A stretch of DNA of 6,542 nucleotides from NCBI GenBank assembly GCA_024640205.1, contig JAHEFL010000103.1, forward strand, positions 1 to 6,542, in the 5' to 3' direction. The notes beneath the pieces were generated by a model. The model saw only the letters and a program-made list of their open reading frames with translations. It was not told the origin of the DNA and made no database searches. Below, piece after piece: positions 1 to 6,542 of this stretch (position 1 is the first letter of the stretch; each line of letters starts with the position of its first letter). Source of the stretch: Flavobacteriales bacterium. GTDB lineage: Bacteria; Bacteroidota; Bacteroidia; Flavobacteriales_F; PHOS-HE28. Made by a program: the position numbers and the translations under genes.

Positions 1-857
1 CGCGCAAAAGTTTCCCGCTCGGTGCGGAAGCCGTCCAGTAGCACCGCGAGCAGTTCCTTCTTGGCGTGGCCGTAGCCATAGCCACCGGCACGGAAGTTCG
101 CGGCCATGGCAGCCACGGCATCGGCGGGTGCCACCAGCTTGTAGAGCCGGTACACCGTGTTCTGCTCCGGGTCCTTGGGCTCCTCCATCGGTACGCTGTC
201 CGTTACGATGCCCATCACCTCCTTCTTCAATTCCTTCTCCGGCGCGAAGATCCGTAGCAGGTTGTCGCGGCTCTTGCTCATCTTCTCACCATCGGTGCCG
301 GGCACGATCATCACCTCTTCATCGATGCGCGCATCGGGCAGTACGAAGGTCTCGCCCATCTGCCGGTTGAAGCGCTCGGCCACATCCCGCGTCATCTCCA
401 GGTGCTGCTTCTGGTCCTTGCCCACGGGCACCTGGTGCGCATCGTACAACAGGATGTCCGCCGCCATCAGCATGGGGTAGGTGAAGAGGCCTGCGTTCAC
501 GTCCTCCAGCCGGTCCGCCTTGTCCTTGAAACTGTGCGCCAGCGCCAGGCGGCTGTACGGGAAGAAGCAGCTGAGGTACCAGCTGAGCTCGGTCACCTCC
601 GGCACATCGCTCTGGCGGTAGAACACGGTGCGTTGCGTGTCCAGCCCGCAGGCCAGCCAGGAGGCCGCCACGCCATAGGTGTTCTCGCGCAGCAGGGCAG
701 GGTCCTTGATCTGCGTAAGCGCATGCAGGTCGGCTATGAAGAGGAAGGACTCGTTGCGCTCGCTACGGCTCAGTTCTATCGCCGGGCGGATGGCACCCAG
801 CACATTGCCGAGATGCGGGGTACCCGTGCTCTGTATTCCCGTGAGGATGCGTGCCAT
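1..857 (-). CDS. trpS: Tryptophanyl-tRNA synthetase (3' end beyond window)
   Basis: Class I aminoacyl-tRNA synthetase that charges tRNA-Trp with tryptophan in the cytoplasm using ATP. The reverse strand reads open from the ATG at 857 to the window edge, giving 285 residues; the family is usually about 325-335, so roughly 40-50 C-terminal residues lie outside. The protein opens MARILTGIQSTGTPHLGN, the typical TrpS N-terminus, with the HIGH-equivalent motif as PHLG (residues 14-17). The tryptophan/ATP pocket segment VPVGKDQKQHLE lies at about 143-154, followed by RDVAERFN (157-164). The KMSKS loop is intact as EKMSKS (191-196). The start is chosen because family homology begins exactly there and there is no obvious Shine-Dalgarno, as is common in Bacteroidota. 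It is divergent from the secreted-protein gene starting at 967. All catalytic motifs in view are intact, so it is very probably functional. This identification is near certain. Confidence 0.97.
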   Translation of the reverse strand, partial: MARILTGIQSTGTPHLGNVLGAIRPAIELSRSERNESFLFIADLHALTQIKDPALLRENTYGVAASWLACGLDTQRTVFYRQSDVPEVTELSWYLSCFFPYSRLALAHSFKDKADRLEDVNAGLFTYPMLMAADILLYDAHQVPVGKDQKQHLEMTRDVAERFNRQMGETFVLPDARIDEEVMIVPGTDGEKMSKSRDNLLRIFAPEKELKKEVMGIVTDSVPMEEPKDPEQNTVYRLYKLVAPADAVAAMAANFRAGGYGYGHAKKELLAVLLDGFRTERETFA

Positions 858-966
858 GCGGATGCTGGTTGCGCTGCGATGCCGCAGCTTGGGCGGCGAA
901 GTTACCGGTGTGCCGGGGATCGGCATAAAGGGCGTGGTACCTTGGCGGTTGGAACACGATCACATC

Positions 967-2649
967 ATGCATCGCTATCTGCTCCCCTTCCTGTTGTTGC
1001 TTTCCTTTCCCGCCTCCTATGCGGCCCACTTCACCGGTGGCACCATCAGCTATCGCTGTGTGGGGACGAACATCTACGAGATCAATATGGTGATCTGGCG
1101 GGATTGCATCGGCAACGATCTATTGCCGCAGACGATCCAGTTCGCCAGCGATTGCGGTCTTAGTTTCAATGTCCCCGGCTTGTTGCCTGTGACCGTGGAG
1201 GATGTGTCCGCGCTCTGCGCTTCCGAACTGGGGAACAGCACCTGCAATGGCGGACCGCAGCCGGGGCTGGAAGCGTGGCATTACAGCACCACGCAGTTCC
1301 TGAGCCCCTGTGCCGGATGGACCATCAGCTGGAGCACCTGCTGCCGGAACAACACGTTGAACGTCACGGGTTCGCCCGGACTCTATGTGGAGACCCGCCT
1401 GAATACGATAGCTGCTCCGTGCAACAGTTCTCCGGTCTACACGGATCCAACGATGCCGTACATCTGCATCAACCAGACGATCAATTATGATGCGGGTGTG
1501 GTGAACACCTCAGGCAACACGCTGCGGCACCGGTTCATCGAGGCGCGCTATGCCACCCCGGTGCCCTTCCCTGTCAATTACCTGCCACCGCATTATTACG
1601 ATGAGCCGTGGACCGGCATGGTCATCGACAGCCTTACCGGGGTGATCACCTTTACGCCGAACACGCTGGGCCAGATCATCACGGCCATCCAGGTGGATGA
1701 GTACAATGCGAACGGCGTATGGATCGGAAGCGTGATGCGCGACTTCCTCTTCACCGTGGTGGCCTGCGACAATGCCTTGCCGGATATCGATGCAGGAACG
1801 ATCACCTCGCTCACAGGAGCAGGAATGGTGATCGAGCCCTATGAGTTCACCGTGTGCTCCAACGGCGAGGTGTGCCTGGAGCTCCTGTTCACCGATCCGG
1901 ATATCGGACAATCCATCAGCCTCACCAGCAATGTAGGGGAGGTGCTGCCGGGCGCGAATCTGGGTATGAGCGGCACCAACCCGGTGACCTTGACGCTGTG
2001 CTGGATAGCAGCCGATGCGGATGCGGGTGTCCGCCAGTTCAGTATAGCTGCTACGGATGATGCATGCCCGATCGTGGGAGTTCAGCACTATACCTACCTG
2101 GTGGAGATCACGGAGCCACCCTATGCGGGCGGCGATGGTAGTGCCATGGTCTGTTCCCTCGAGGATCCCTTCGCGCTCATCGATTCGTTGGTGACGCCAG
2201 CGGATGGTGGCACCTGGACGGACCCGAACGGCGAACCGCACAATGGCATCATGGTCCCGGGTCAGGAGCAGGCCGGCGCGTATACGTACAGCGTGAGCTC
2301 CGGCAATGGATGTGTGGGAAGCGCAGAGGTGCTGGTGAGCATCCTGCCGGAGAGTGACCCTGTATGCATTTCGCTTTCCATGGAGGAACAGGTCGTGGAT
2401 CCCACTTGGACCGTGGACATCGCAACAGGCGAACTGGTGGTGCAGGGCTTGCGCGACCGGAACGGAATGGTGTTGTCAGGAGCATTGTATGATGCATCCG
2501 GTCGGCTCGTGGTGCAAAGCAGTGCCATGGTGGCGAACAATGCCTGGCGCCTGGCGCTCGGAACAAAGGCACATCGTGGCTTGTTCCTACTCAGATTGGG
2601 TGCCGCGGATGCGGATCCGGTGGTCCTTGCCGTTCTCCTCGACCAGTGA
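967..2649 (+). CDS. Secreted gliding-motility-associated-like surface protein, probable T9SS cargo
   Basis: A 560-residue predicted exported protein. An N-terminal hydrophobic signal peptide (about 1-20, core LLPFLLLLSFPASYA) is followed by HFTGGTISYRC, then YEINMVIWRDC. This resembles the start of many large Bacteroidota surface proteins (SHIVGGEMTYRC...YRDC pattern). Residues 60-270 contain many cysteines, including a CC pair at 125-126, consistent with an extracellular disulfide-bonded fold. Residues 410-460 form an Ig-like repeat of the GGTW...AGAYTYSV type common in these proteins. The last 90 residues look like a divergent type A sorting domain (GELVVQGL, LYDASGRLVV, RGLFLLRL), but there is no FPNP motif and the protein ends in DQ instead of a basic tail. 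An upstream in-frame ATG at 679 would overlap trpS entirely, so the ATG at 967 in front of the signal peptide is preferred. Export is well supported; T9SS sorting is inferred and the molecular function is unknown. Confidence 0.85.
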   Translation: MHRYLLPFLLLLSFPASYAAHFTGGTISYRCVGTNIYEINMVIWRDCIGNDLLPQTIQFASDCGLSFNVPGLLPVTVEDVSALCASELGNSTCNGGPQPGLEAWHYSTTQFLSPCAGWTISWSTCCRNNTLNVTGSPGLYVETRLNTIAAPCNSSPVYTDPTMPYICINQTINYDAGVVNTSGNTLRHRFIEARYATPVPFPVNYLPPHYYDEPWTGMVIDSLTGVITFTPNTLGQIITAIQVDEYNANGVWIGSVMRDFLFTVVACDNALPDIDAGTITSLTGAGMVIEPYEFTVCSNGEVCLELLFTDPDIGQSISLTSNVGEVLPGANLGMSGTNPVTLTLCWIAADADAGVRQFSIAATDDACPIVGVQHYTYLVEITEPPYAGGDGSAMVCSLEDPFALIDSLVTPADGGTWTDPNGEPHNGIMVPGQEQAGAYTYSVSSGNGCVGSAEVLVSILPESDPVCISLSMEEQVVDPTWTVDIATGELVVQGLRDRNGMVLSGALYDASGRLVVQSSAMVANNAWRLALGTKAHRGLFLLRLGAADADPVVLAVLLDQ

Positions 2650-2682
2650 TCGTTGGAAGGTGCCGAGATCCCCTCACTCTTA

Positions 2683-2717
2683 CACATTCCCACATTCTCA
2701 TTTTCTCACATTCTCAT
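2683..2717 (+). repeat. Short intergenic repeat tract with CACATTC units
   Basis: The 85-bp spacer between the secreted-protein gene and the SDR gene is AT- and pyrimidine-rich, unlike the GC-rich surroundings. The unit CACATTC occurs at 2683-2689, 2691-2697 and 2707-2713. The longer unit CACATTCTCAT occurs exactly twice, at 2691-2701 and 2707-2717, 16 bases apart. On the plus strand the tract from about 2671 to 2729 has almost no G. It ends just before the ATG at 2735 and may form the 5' leader of that gene. The repeats are seen directly; any function is unknown. Confidence 0.6.
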
Positions 2718-2734
2718 ATTTCCTCCCTTGACCC

Positions 2735-3646
2735 ATGGCCACGATACTGATCACCGGCGGTAGCGGTCTGATCGGTACCGCACTCACCAATGCCTTGCTG
2801 AACGAAGGACAGGAGGTGCGTCACCTGGGGCGGTCGAAAGGCCGGAGGGACGATGTGCGCAGCTTTCTCTGGAGCGTGGAGAACAGCACTGTGGATGAGG
2901 AGGCTTTGCGCGGAGTGGATCACATCATACACCTCGCGGGCGCCGGCATTGCGGACAAGCGCTGGACGAAGGCGCGGGTGCAGGTGTTGATCGAAAGCCG
3001 GGCTGCATCGGCCCGGTTGCTGTTGCGCGAAGCCGATCGGATCGGTGTTGCACCGAAGAGTTTCGTGAGTGCGGCCGGGGTGGGGTATTACGGTGCCGTC
3101 ACGCGGAGCCGGGAGTTCACCGAAGAGGATCCACCGGCAACGGATACCATCGGGCGCATCAGCAGCGCGTGGGAAGCAGCTGTGGATGAATGGGCAGGGA
3201 TCTGCCGCACGGTCAAGCTGCGCACGCCCATCGTGCTCAGTGCCAAGGGTGGGGCCTTGAAGCAATTGCTGCGCCCCGTTCGGTTCGGGTTGGGTTCCCC
3301 GCTCGGCACCGGCGAGCAATGGATGCCGTGGATCCACATGGACGACCTTGTGAGGTTCTACCTCAAAGCGATCTTCGACGAGAAGCTGGTCGGCGTGTAC
3401 AACGTGAGCAACGGGCAGGACGTATCCAACGCGGAGTTCCTCTGGACCCTTGCACGCGTGGTGGGCAGGCCCTTCTTCCTTCCACCCGTGCCGGGTTTCC
3501 TGCTCCGTGTGGTGCTCGGTGAAATGGCTTCCATCGTGCTGGAAGGAAGCCGTGTCAGCAACCAGCGCTCCCTCTCCACGGGCTTCAGGTACGAGCACCG
3601 GGAGCTTGAACCGGCCCTGCGCGATCTCCTCGGTAAAGGCTCCTAA
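2735..3646 (+). CDS. TIGR01777-family NAD(P)-binding epimerase/SDR protein (YfcH-like)
   Basis: A 303-residue extended short-chain dehydrogenase/epimerase-like protein, the full length expected for the TIGR01777 (E. coli YfcH-like) family. The N-terminus carries the dinucleotide-binding glycine motif TGGSGLIG (7-14). It is followed by HLAGAGIADKRWT (66-78), the family signature SAAGVGYYG (112-120), and SSAWEAA (143-149). The GGALKQLLRPVRFGLGSPLG segment (172-191) and the QWMPWIHMDDLVR signature (195-207) follow. The C-terminal domain from about residue 245, with VVLGEMASIVLEGSRVSNQRSL and GFRY, matches DUF1731. The start follows from the Rossmann fold beginning at once; no Shine-Dalgarno is visible. 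The physiological substrate of the family is not established; it is usually annotated as a nucleoside-diphosphate-sugar epimerase-like protein. It lies 85 bp downstream of the secreted-protein gene in the same direction, but a shared role is not evident. It faces the convergent cysteine-rich protein gene across a hairpin terminator. Family assignment is very secure. Confidence 0.95.
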   Translation: MATILITGGSGLIGTALTNALLNEGQEVRHLGRSKGRRDDVRSFLWSVENSTVDEEALRGVDHIIHLAGAGIADKRWTKARVQVLIESRAASARLLLREADRIGVAPKSFVSAAGVGYYGAVTRSREFTEEDPPATDTIGRISSAWEAAVDEWAGICRTVKLRTPIVLSAKGGALKQLLRPVRFGLGSPLGTGEQWMPWIHMDDLVRFYLKAIFDEKLVGVYNVSNGQDVSNAEFLWTLARVVGRPFFLPPVPGFLLRVVLGEMASIVLEGSRVSNQRSLSTGFRYEHRELEPALRDLLGKGS

Positions 3647-3651
3647 AGCAA

Positions 3652-3681
3652 CGGGCCGGTATGCTTTCGCACACCGGCCCG
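3652..3681. terminator. Hairpin between convergent genes, probable bidirectional terminator
   Basis: A perfect 9-bp GC-rich stem, CGGGCCGGT (3652-3660) pairing with ACCGGCCCG (3673-3681). After one A-C mismatch it continues with a 3-bp inner stem (TGC/GCA) and a TTTC tetraloop. It lies 5 bp past the stop of the SDR gene (3644-3646) and 23 bp past the stop of the convergent gene (3705-3707), so it can serve both transcripts. Neither side has a clean run of T after the stem: the plus side reads CGCCACATTCATTC and the minus side TTGCTTTAGG. It is therefore a strong hairpin but not a textbook intrinsic terminator. Confidence 0.7.
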
Positions 3682-3704
3682 CGCCACATTCATTCAGATC
3701 GGGA

Positions 3705-6038
3705 TCAGCGCACGATGATGCGCTCCTCGTGACGTCCGTTCTCCGTGCTGAGCCTCAGCACGTAGGAACCCGGTGCGAGTTTGCCCTGCATGGCGACAGG
3801 CACTAGCTGGCCGCTGTTCATCGCGATCCGTGCATCATGCACCCGGCGGCCGGTCATGTCGAACACGTCCAGGGTCACCAAAGCGTTCTCCCCGCTGTAC
3901 CGGATCGTGAAGTCACCGTCGTTCGGGTTCGGGAACACGCTCCAGGACATCGTACCCTGCTCGGAAAGGCCGACACCCATCTCGATGTTGATCGTATAAT
4001 CCTCCACCTGTCCATAGGTTGAACTGCCGCATGGCGTAGCGTTCGGTTCGTTGGCATAATCTGTTCCGTCATGGGTGTCGTGCAGCCGGAGGCGCATACG
4101 CGTGTTGCCCGTCATCGCCGCCATCGGCACGGATACGGTACCCTCGAACAGGGGCCCTTCTCCGATCGCCGAAGTGAAGACCAGTTCCGAGGGTTCGAAG
4201 GAATCGCTGTGGTCGAAATCGATCCATACCAGTACCTGGTCCTCCGGGAATCCATTCGAGACACTGACGGAGATGGGGTAGTCCATACCCTGCTCCACGG
4301 TGCCGATCACGCTGGTGAAATTCTCGTAGCCGGACTGGGAGTCCGAATCATTGTCGATGCCCGCGAAGGTCACGTTGCTGATCTTCTCGAAGGCCTGTGA
4401 CTCTCCGAAGGCTGCACAGTATGCACCGCTGCCCACGAGGATGTCATACGATTGCTGGCAGGTGAGGTCCCAAGCGACGTCACAGCAGTCCGCGTTCTCG
4501 TCGATCACCTCCTGGTATTCCGTGCTTTCCGTATCCACTTCGGGTGGCGGGATCGCGATGCATTCCCCTTCGAGCACACAGGCCAATGTCAGCAAACCGG
4601 CACCCATCGCTCCGTCGTAGCCGGCAACACGGATCCAGTAGGACATGCCCTCTGTTACCGGGAAGGTGATCTGTGACTGTAGGTTGCAGAAGTCGTCATT
4701 GCAAGCCAGTTCGGCGCCATCGCAGGCATCGAACGCCGCGATCACCGTATCGAATTCGGATCCGCAGGTGTTCGCCACAGCGGTGCCCGTGCAGGTCGCC
4801 ACGTACTCGAACCAGATGTCCTGGGTGTCATCCGTTCCGCACGACGAAGTGGTGCTGCCGGTGGCCCCGATCGTGGAGAATTCCGTCTCGCCGTTGCCGA
4901 TCACAGTGGCATCGGCGCACTCGTCGTTCGCAGGTGGTGCCGAGCAGGAGATGGTCAATATGCCATTGCCAACCTCACCTCCATAACCCGCGATCCGGAT
5001 CCAGTAAACGCTGCCCTCCGTGGCCTCCAGGAAGATCTGCGATTGCAGGCCACAGGCGTCGTCATTGCACTCCACCTCGGTGCCGTCACAGGCATCGAAC
5101 AAGGCCATGATCGTATCGAAGCCGGATCCGCAGGTGGAGAACATCACCGTTCCGGTGCAACTGGCCTCATAGGTGAACCACACGTCCGTCTCGTCCTCAA
5201 AGCCACAGCTGCTCAGCGCAATGCCGGTCGCACCGATGTTCGAGAATTCGGTCTCCCCATCGGTCACGGCGATCGCATCGGCGCACTCATCGTTCGCAGG
5301 TGGTTCGCCTCCGTTCACCAGGATGTCGTAGGCGGTCTGGCATACGTCGTCCCATTCGGTATCACAGCAGAAGGGATCGTCGGTGATCACCTGCGCGTAC
5401 TCCTCGCTCTCGATATCGACTTCCACCGGAGGGATGGCGATGCATCCTGCGGTACCACTGCATTCGATGAACAGATCACCATAACCAGTGCCACCGAGGT
5501 AGCCCGCGATCCGGATGTAGTAGGAAGTGCCTTCGGTGACCGCGAAGGTGATCTGCGAGGCCGCGCCGCAATCATCGTCGTTGCAATCCACCTCCGTTCC
5601 CCCGCACGCGTCGAACATGGAGAGGACCGTATCGTAATTGGAATCACAGGTGTTCACGGTGGCGGTCCCGGTGCAGCTGGCGACATACACGAACCAGATA
5701 TCCCGTGTGTCATCGGTGCCACACAGACTCAGCGCCGTACCGGTCGCGCTCAAGGCGCTGAACGGAGTAAGACCATCATTCGCCGTCGCTGCCGATGCAC
5801 ACAGGTCATTGGCCGGGGGCGGACCACCCACCAGTGCGTCGTATGCTCCCTGGCAGATCCCATCCCATTCACCATCGCAGCAGAAGGTGTCGTCCAGGAT
5901 CACCTGGGCATATTCCGGGCTGTCCACATCCACCTCAGGCCAGGGAACGGCATCGCATTGCGCAGTAGTGCCAAGAGCGAGGGCAAGGAGTGGTAGTATG
6001 AAGAGCAGTCGTAAGATCGATGGTGTAGAATGTGTCAT
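3705..6038 (-). CDS. Cysteine-rich modular secreted protein with GEVED domain and T9SS type A sorting domain
   Basis: A 777-residue predicted exported protein. The signal peptide spans about 1-27 (hydrophobic core LLFILPLLALALG, ending TTAQ). Three copies of a 45-residue four-cysteine module (A) and three copies of a 121-residue eight-cysteine module (B) follow in the order A-B-A-B-B-A. Residues 538-686 look like a GEVED domain: FTSVIGTVEQG, then VWIDFDHSDSFE, MRLRL, and the signature YGQVEDYTINI at 675-685. Residues 698-777 form a type A sorting domain with SVFPNPNDGDFTI, VFDMTGRRV, LAPGSYVLRL and the basic ending EERIIVR. The mature part has 38 cysteines by my count, fitting a disulfide-stabilised extracellular protein. 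B resembles the pre-peptidase-C-like beta-sandwich repeats of secreted bacterial proteins (DIWF, FDTV, CNDD, YWIR). The ATG at 6038 is chosen; ATGs at 6056 (MNQLHI) and 6074 would also keep the signal peptide. No enzymatic domain is visible; a surface, adhesive or structural role is inference. Confidence 0.92.
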   Translation of the reverse strand: MTHSTPSILRLLFILPLLALALGTTAQCDAVPWPEVDVDSPEYAQVILDDTFCCDGEWDGICQGAYDALVGGPPPANDLCASAATANDGLTPFSALSATGTALSLCGTDDTRDIWFVYVASCTGTATVNTCDSNYDTVLSMFDACGGTEVDCNDDDCGAASQITFAVTEGTSYYIRIAGYLGGTGYGDLFIECSGTAGCIAIPPVEVDIESEEYAQVITDDPFCCDTEWDDVCQTAYDILVNGGEPPANDECADAIAVTDGETEFSNIGATGIALSSCGFEDETDVWFTYEASCTGTVMFSTCGSGFDTIMALFDACDGTEVECNDDACGLQSQIFLEATEGSVYWIRIAGYGGEVGNGILTISCSAPPANDECADATVIGNGETEFSTIGATGSTTSSCGTDDTQDIWFEYVATCTGTAVANTCGSEFDTVIAAFDACDGAELACNDDFCNLQSQITFPVTEGMSYWIRVAGYDGAMGAGLLTLACVLEGECIAIPPPEVDTESTEYQEVIDENADCCDVAWDLTCQQSYDILVGSGAYCAAFGESQAFEKISNVTFAGIDNDSDSQSGYENFTSVIGTVEQGMDYPISVSVSNGFPEDQVLVWIDFDHSDSFEPSELVFTSAIGEGPLFEGTVSVPMAAMTGNTRMRLRLHDTHDGTDYANEPNATPCGSSTYGQVEDYTINIEMGVGLSEQGTMSWSVFPNPNDGDFTIRYSGENALVTLDVFDMTGRRVHDARIAMNSGQLVPVAMQGKLAPGSYVLRLSTENGRHEERIIVR
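4428..5957 (-). repeat. Internal A-B-A-B-B-A protein-module repeat array
   Basis: Repeats within the cysteine-rich secreted protein. A modules (45 codons) lie at 5823-5957, 5310-5444 and 4428-4562. They align without gaps and keep C1, P5, EVD(8-10), S13, EY(15-16), VI(19-20), CCD(26-28), WD(31-32), CQ(35-36), YD(39-40) and LV(42-43). B modules (121 codons) lie at 5460-5822, 4944-5306 and 4578-4940. They also align without gaps, start PPAND, and keep eight cysteines at module positions 8, 34, 50, 59, 73, 80, 85 and 121, plus CNDD, SQI and the glycine-rich IRxAGY stretch. The aspartates of CNDD could bind calcium, but that is a guess. Confidence 0.9.
4578..5306 (-). repeat. Tandem pair of B modules, second and third copies
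   Basis: The second and third B modules are adjacent with a single-residue linker and no A module between them, giving a 366-bp (122-codon) period. They still match at the DNA level: the 24-base stretches at 4915-4938 and 5281-5304 differ at one base, and the GGATCCGCAGGTG stretch at about 4758 recurs at about 5125. By hand count about 76 of 121 residues are identical. This suggests a later tandem duplication than the one that gave the first B module, or loss of an A module from between them. Confidence 0.75.
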
Positions 6039-6117
6039 GATGTGCAATTGGTTCATGGATAGTTTGAAGGTCATGCCCGGAAAGCGCGGAGGAACCCCAA
6101 GGCACCACCCTTCACTG

Positions 6118-6125
6118 CAAATATG
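6118..6125 (-). promoter_or_regulatory. Candidate Bacteroidota -7 promoter element
   Basis: The minus strand reads CATATTTG, one mismatch from the Bacteroidota primary-sigma -7 consensus TAnnTTTG, and is followed by CAGTGAAG. It lies 79 bp upstream of the chosen start at 6038, inside the 150-bp gap after the prenyl synthase gene, and would give a leader of about 70 bases. No convincing -33 TTTG element is seen at the expected distance, so support is weak. Confidence 0.35.
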
Positions 6126-6188
6126 GCCTTTCTTGCCCGGTTCCCGGACTCCGATCGCTAACACCGGACCCAGTGCCCTATGGCAACC

Positions 6189-6542
6189 TCAACTCACGCG
6201 CGCCATGAGCATCGCGGCAAGGCTGTTCAACGGTGTCTTGCGTTCCTCCGGAACACGGATCGATCGCAGCTCGTTCATGGCGATGGCTTCCAGCCGCCCG
6301 ATCTCCTCAAGCACGGCTTCCCGGGCTCCCAGTTCATCCAGCTTGGCGATCATCGCGACCACGTTCCGTGCATCCGGGGCCTTGGCGAGTTCCTTGCGCA
6401 GCTCATCATCCCCACGTTCACGGGCGAGTTCCAGACCTCGGATCAGCAGCCACGTCTTCTTACCGGCTCGCAGATCACCACCTACCTGCTTTCCCACTTT
6501 TTCCGGATCACCGAACGCGTCCAGAAGATCATCCCGCAATTG
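6189..6542 (-). CDS. Polyprenyl diphosphate synthase, C-terminal part (5' end beyond window)
   Basis: The last 117 residues of a trans-isoprenyl diphosphate synthase, which condenses isopentenyl diphosphate with an allylic diphosphate to make the linear prenyl chains used for quinones, carotenoids or lipid carriers. The visible part starts QLRDDLLDAFGDP, which contains the second aspartate-rich motif DDLLD that binds the magnesium-diphosphate of the substrate. GKQVGGDLRAGKKTWLLI follows directly, the conserved basic loop of this family. The rest is the helical C-terminal region, ending LNSLAAMLMARVS. The frame stays open to the window edge. A TTG at 6539 could be misread as a start, but homology shows it is an internal leucine codon inside the FQLRDDLLD motif, so about 200 N-terminal residues, including the first aspartate-rich motif, lie outside. 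Chain length (farnesyl, geranylgeranyl or longer) cannot be judged without that part. The 150-bp gap to the next gene suggests separate transcription. Confidence 0.92.
   Translation of the reverse strand, partial: QLRDDLLDAFGDPEKVGKQVGGDLRAGKKTWLLIRGLELARERGDDELRKELAKAPDARNVVAMIAKLDELGAREAVLEEIGRLEAIAMNELRSIRVPEERKTPLNSLAAMLMARVS

Noticed and set aside
897..945. Possible -7 boxes in the divergent trpS/secreted-protein gap (minus TAACTTCG at 897-904, plus TACCTTGG at 938-945)
   Set aside because: Each has one mismatch to TAnnTTTG, but neither has a -33 element at suitable spacing, and such matches are expected by chance.
679..966. In-frame N-terminal extension of the secreted protein from an ATG at 679
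   Set aside because: It would overlap trpS on the opposite strand and place about 96 unrelated residues before an evident signal peptide.
1510..2241. Minus-strand open frame (243 codons) opposite the secreted-protein gene
   Set aside because: Rich in His, Arg and Gly with no recognisable motif; it is a shadow of the plus-strand coding sequence.
2714..3598. Minus-strand open frame (294 codons) opposite the SDR gene
   Set aside because: The plus-strand gene matches a known family along its full length; the antisense product has low-complexity, His/Arg/Pro-rich composition typical of shadow frames.
5043..5996. Long plus-strand open frame (317 codons) antisense to the cysteine-rich protein gene
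   Set aside because: No recognisable domain, and it lies wholly opposite a gene with clear repeats and domains. It arises from GC-rich codon bias on the other strand.
6039..6164. N-terminal extension of the cysteine-rich protein to an ATG at 6164
   Set aside because: It would put about 42 residues ahead of the signal peptide and cover the candidate promoter; starts at 6038 or 6056 fit better.
6126..6188. CCGG-containing short inverted repeats after the prenyl synthase gene as a terminator
   Set aside because: Stems are only about 4 bp with no T-run; not enough to call a terminator.

Overview
The window looks like a chromosomal segment from a GC-rich member of the Bacteroidota, most likely a Flavobacteriales-type bacterium. 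The evidence is two predicted secreted proteins with type IX secretion system (T9SS) style C-termini, one of which starts with the N-terminal pattern of gliding-motility-associated-like surface proteins. Start codons also lack clear Shine-Dalgarno sequences, and one promoter-like match to the Bacteroidota -7 box is present. The lineage is inferred from protein style, not from a marker-gene phylogeny.

Layout, left to right: (1) trpS, minus strand, 3' end cut by the window edge; (2) a short divergent intergenic region; (3) a plus-strand 560-residue secreted protein, probably a T9SS cargo; (4) an 85-bp AT- and pyrimidine-rich spacer with repeated CACATTC units; (5) a plus-strand TIGR01777-type SDR/epimerase; (6) a strong hairpin between convergent genes; (7) a minus-strand 777-residue cysteine-rich T9SS type A protein built from two kinds of repeated module in the order A-B-A-B-B-A, then a GEVED domain and a sorting domain; (8) an intergenic region with a candidate promoter; (9) the C-terminal part of a polyprenyl diphosphate synthase, minus strand, 5' end cut by the window edge.

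The genes do not form one pathway. trpS (translation), the SDR protein and the prenyl synthase (isoprenoid synthesis) are housekeeping-type genes, with two unrelated surface or secreted proteins between them. There is no sign of a mobile element, CRISPR array, RNA gene or defence cassette. The most distinctive item is the modular cysteine-rich secreted protein, whose modules align without gaps and keep every cysteine. Nothing here clearly amounts to a new multi-gene system. No stretch longer than 300 bases lacks a gene.
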